A stretch of 64,000 nucleotides of DNA. Source: Acidobacteriota bacterium (GTDB lineage: Bacteria > Acidobacteriota > Terriglobia > UBA7540). Positions 63,063 to 64,000 of the stretch are shown here, one piece after another. Every line of letters begins with the position of its first letter. The stretch's first letter is position 1. The stretch is from positions 1 through 64,000 of the forward strand of contig CADDZE010000003.1 in the NCBI GenBank assembly GCA_902812465.1, written 5' to 3'. Below the pieces are notes generated by a model, which worked only from the letters and a program-made list of their open reading frames with translations, had not been told where the DNA came from and ran no database searches. A program made the position numbers and the translations under genes.

Positions 63063-64000
63063 ATGAGTGACCCGACGCAGCGTCGTTCTCGCATCCTAAG
63101 CGGGATGCGCCCCACCGGCAAGCTTCACCTCGGCAACCTAGCAGGTGCGCTCTCGAATTGGGTCAAGCTGCAGGACCACTACGAGAGCTTCCACTTTGTG
63201 GCCGACTGGCACATGCTCACCACGGACTATGCCGATACCTCGGAGCTGCAGGCGAACATCCGCGAAATGGTGACGGACTGGCTGGCCGCCGGGCTCGACC
63301 CTGAGAAGGCCACCTTGTTCGTCCAGTCCGGCGTGGTCCAGCACGCCGAGTTGCACCTGATCCTCTCCATGATTACGCCGCTCGGGTGGCTGGAGCGCGT
63401 GCCCACTTACAAGGAAGCACTGGAAAACATCCGCGACCGAGACATCCACACTTACGGCTTTTTGGGCTACCCGGTGCTTCAAACGGCTGACATCCTGGTG
63501 TACAAGGCGGACGGCGTGCCGGTGGGTGAGGACCAAGTGCCGCACGTGGAGTTGACGCGGGAGATTGCGCGCCGGTTCAACAGTTTCTACGGTCGCGTCT
63601 TTCCAGAACCGCAGGCCCTGCTAACCCCTACGCCGCGGCTTCCCGGCACCGATGGGCGCAAGATGTCCAAGAGCTACAACAACGCCATCTATCTTTCCGA
63701 TGCGCCCGAGGTGGTGAACCAGAAGCTGGCAACCATGGTCACGGACCCGGCGCGCAAGCGCCGCTACGATCCCGGCAATCCCGACGTCTGCCCGGTCTTT
63801 GACCTGCACAAGGTGTTTTCCGGCCCGGAGGTGATCGACCGCGTTAACCGCGAGTGCCGCACGGCGGAGATCGGATGCCTGGACTGCAAGAGATTGCTGG
63901 CAGATGCTGTCAACCGGACGCTGTATCCTATCCGCGAGCGGAGGAAGCTTTACGAGCAGGAACCCCAGAGAGTTGGAGAGGTGCTCGAACAGGGAACGGA
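63063..64000 (+). CDS. trpS: Tryptophanyl-tRNA synthetase (partial)
   Basis: The frame from ATG 63063 is open to the right edge (about 312 codons). It has the class I signature in SGMRPTGKLHLGNLAGAL (HIGH-like LHLGN), HFVADWHMLTTDY, YGFLGYPVLQTADILVY, VGEDQVPHVELTREIARRFN, LPGTDGRKMSKSYNNAIYLS (KMSKS) and ATMVTDPARKRR. It charges tRNA-Trp. The remaining C-terminal helical part lies outside the window. No attenuator is visible upstream. Confidence 0.94.
   Translation, partial: MSDPTQRRSRILSGMRPTGKLHLGNLAGALSNWVKLQDHYESFHFVADWHMLTTDYADTSELQANIREMVTDWLAAGLDPEKATLFVQSGVVQHAELHLILSMITPLGWLERVPTYKEALENIRDRDIHTYGFLGYPVLQTADILVYKADGVPVGEDQVPHVELTREIARRFNSFYGRVFPEPQALLTPTPRLPGTDGRKMSKSYNNAIYLSDAPEVVNQKLATMVTDPARKRRYDPGNPDVCPVFDLHKVFSGPEVIDRVNRECRTAEIGCLDCKRLLADAVNRTLYPIRERRKLYEQEPQRVGEVLEQGT

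Overview
The window is bacterial chromosome of high GC content, densely coded on both strands. The gene set points to Acidobacteriota. It includes a large Oar-type TonB-dependent receptor with an N-terminal carboxypeptidase-regulatory-like domain, a remnant of an acidobacterial duplicated orphan permease (MacB/FtsX-like), a DUF3106 protein behind an ECF sigma/anti-sigma pair, PIG-L, DUF1080, creatininase-like and Tat-exported Gfo/Idh/MocA proteins, and a PurS-like domain fused to PurL. The phylum is inferred from gene content; there is no rRNA gene to confirm it. I see no CRISPR array, prophage, intact insertion sequence or replication origin.

Region by region. 1-2.4 kb: TonB receptor (its C-terminus lies outside the window) behind a small His/Cys-rich secreted protein. 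2.8-7.4 kb: a sulfhydrylase-type PLP enzyme, a glycosyltransferase translationally coupled to an N-acyl-D-amino-acid deacylase, and a divergent UbiX. 7.4-8.4 kb: a structured leader ahead of a small membrane protein. 8.6-12 kb: glpD-glpK. 12.1-16 kb: an Arg/Asp-repeat secreted protein with a strong terminator, a frameshifted glutamine amidotransferase, an in-frame MarR-protoglobin fusion with its own promoter and operator-like palindrome, a diverged direct repeat and a decayed permease. 16-22.5 kb: rsmA, a radical SAM protein, a Tat oxidoreductase, dtd and a PD-(D/E)XK-like protein. 22.8-29.3 kb: central metabolism (glgC, eno, gpmA, a class V aminotransferase and serA). 29.4-39.5 kb: an EVE-like protein, prepilin peptidase, purQ/purL, a frameshifted OPT transporter, a C4 zinc-ribbon coiled-coil protein, an RNase HI-DUF104 fusion and a CoA-binding protein.

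39.5-44.6 kb: two tRNA-Pro genes and an ABC-2 exporter operon (ATPase, alpha/beta hydrolase, two permeases, TPR protein). The operon is partly broken: one permease carries an amber codon and the TPR gene carries two frameshifts and an amber codon. 44.9-50.3 kb: creatininase-like protein, large PIG-L protein with a near-consensus promoter, tRNA-Ile and a DUF1080 protein. 50.4-55.9 kb: homoserine kinase, an MFS permease, a glucosamine-6-phosphate deaminase-like protein, then ECF sigma, anti-sigma and DUF3106. 56-64 kb: glycosyltransferase, a small zinc-ribbon gene, AlaA-type aminotransferase, HDOD protein, two tandem DsbC/DsbA-type thiol oxidoreductases and trpS (running off the right edge).

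The most interesting points are the MarR-protoglobin fusion with its palindromic promoter, the three-segment leader at 7550-7686 that could switch ribosome-site access, the RNase HI-DUF104 fusion and the duplicated DsbC-like domain in the thiol oxidoreductases. Six frameshifts in four genes can each be repaired by adding one base to a short identical-base run. That pattern suggests under-called bases or slippage at least as much as gene decay.
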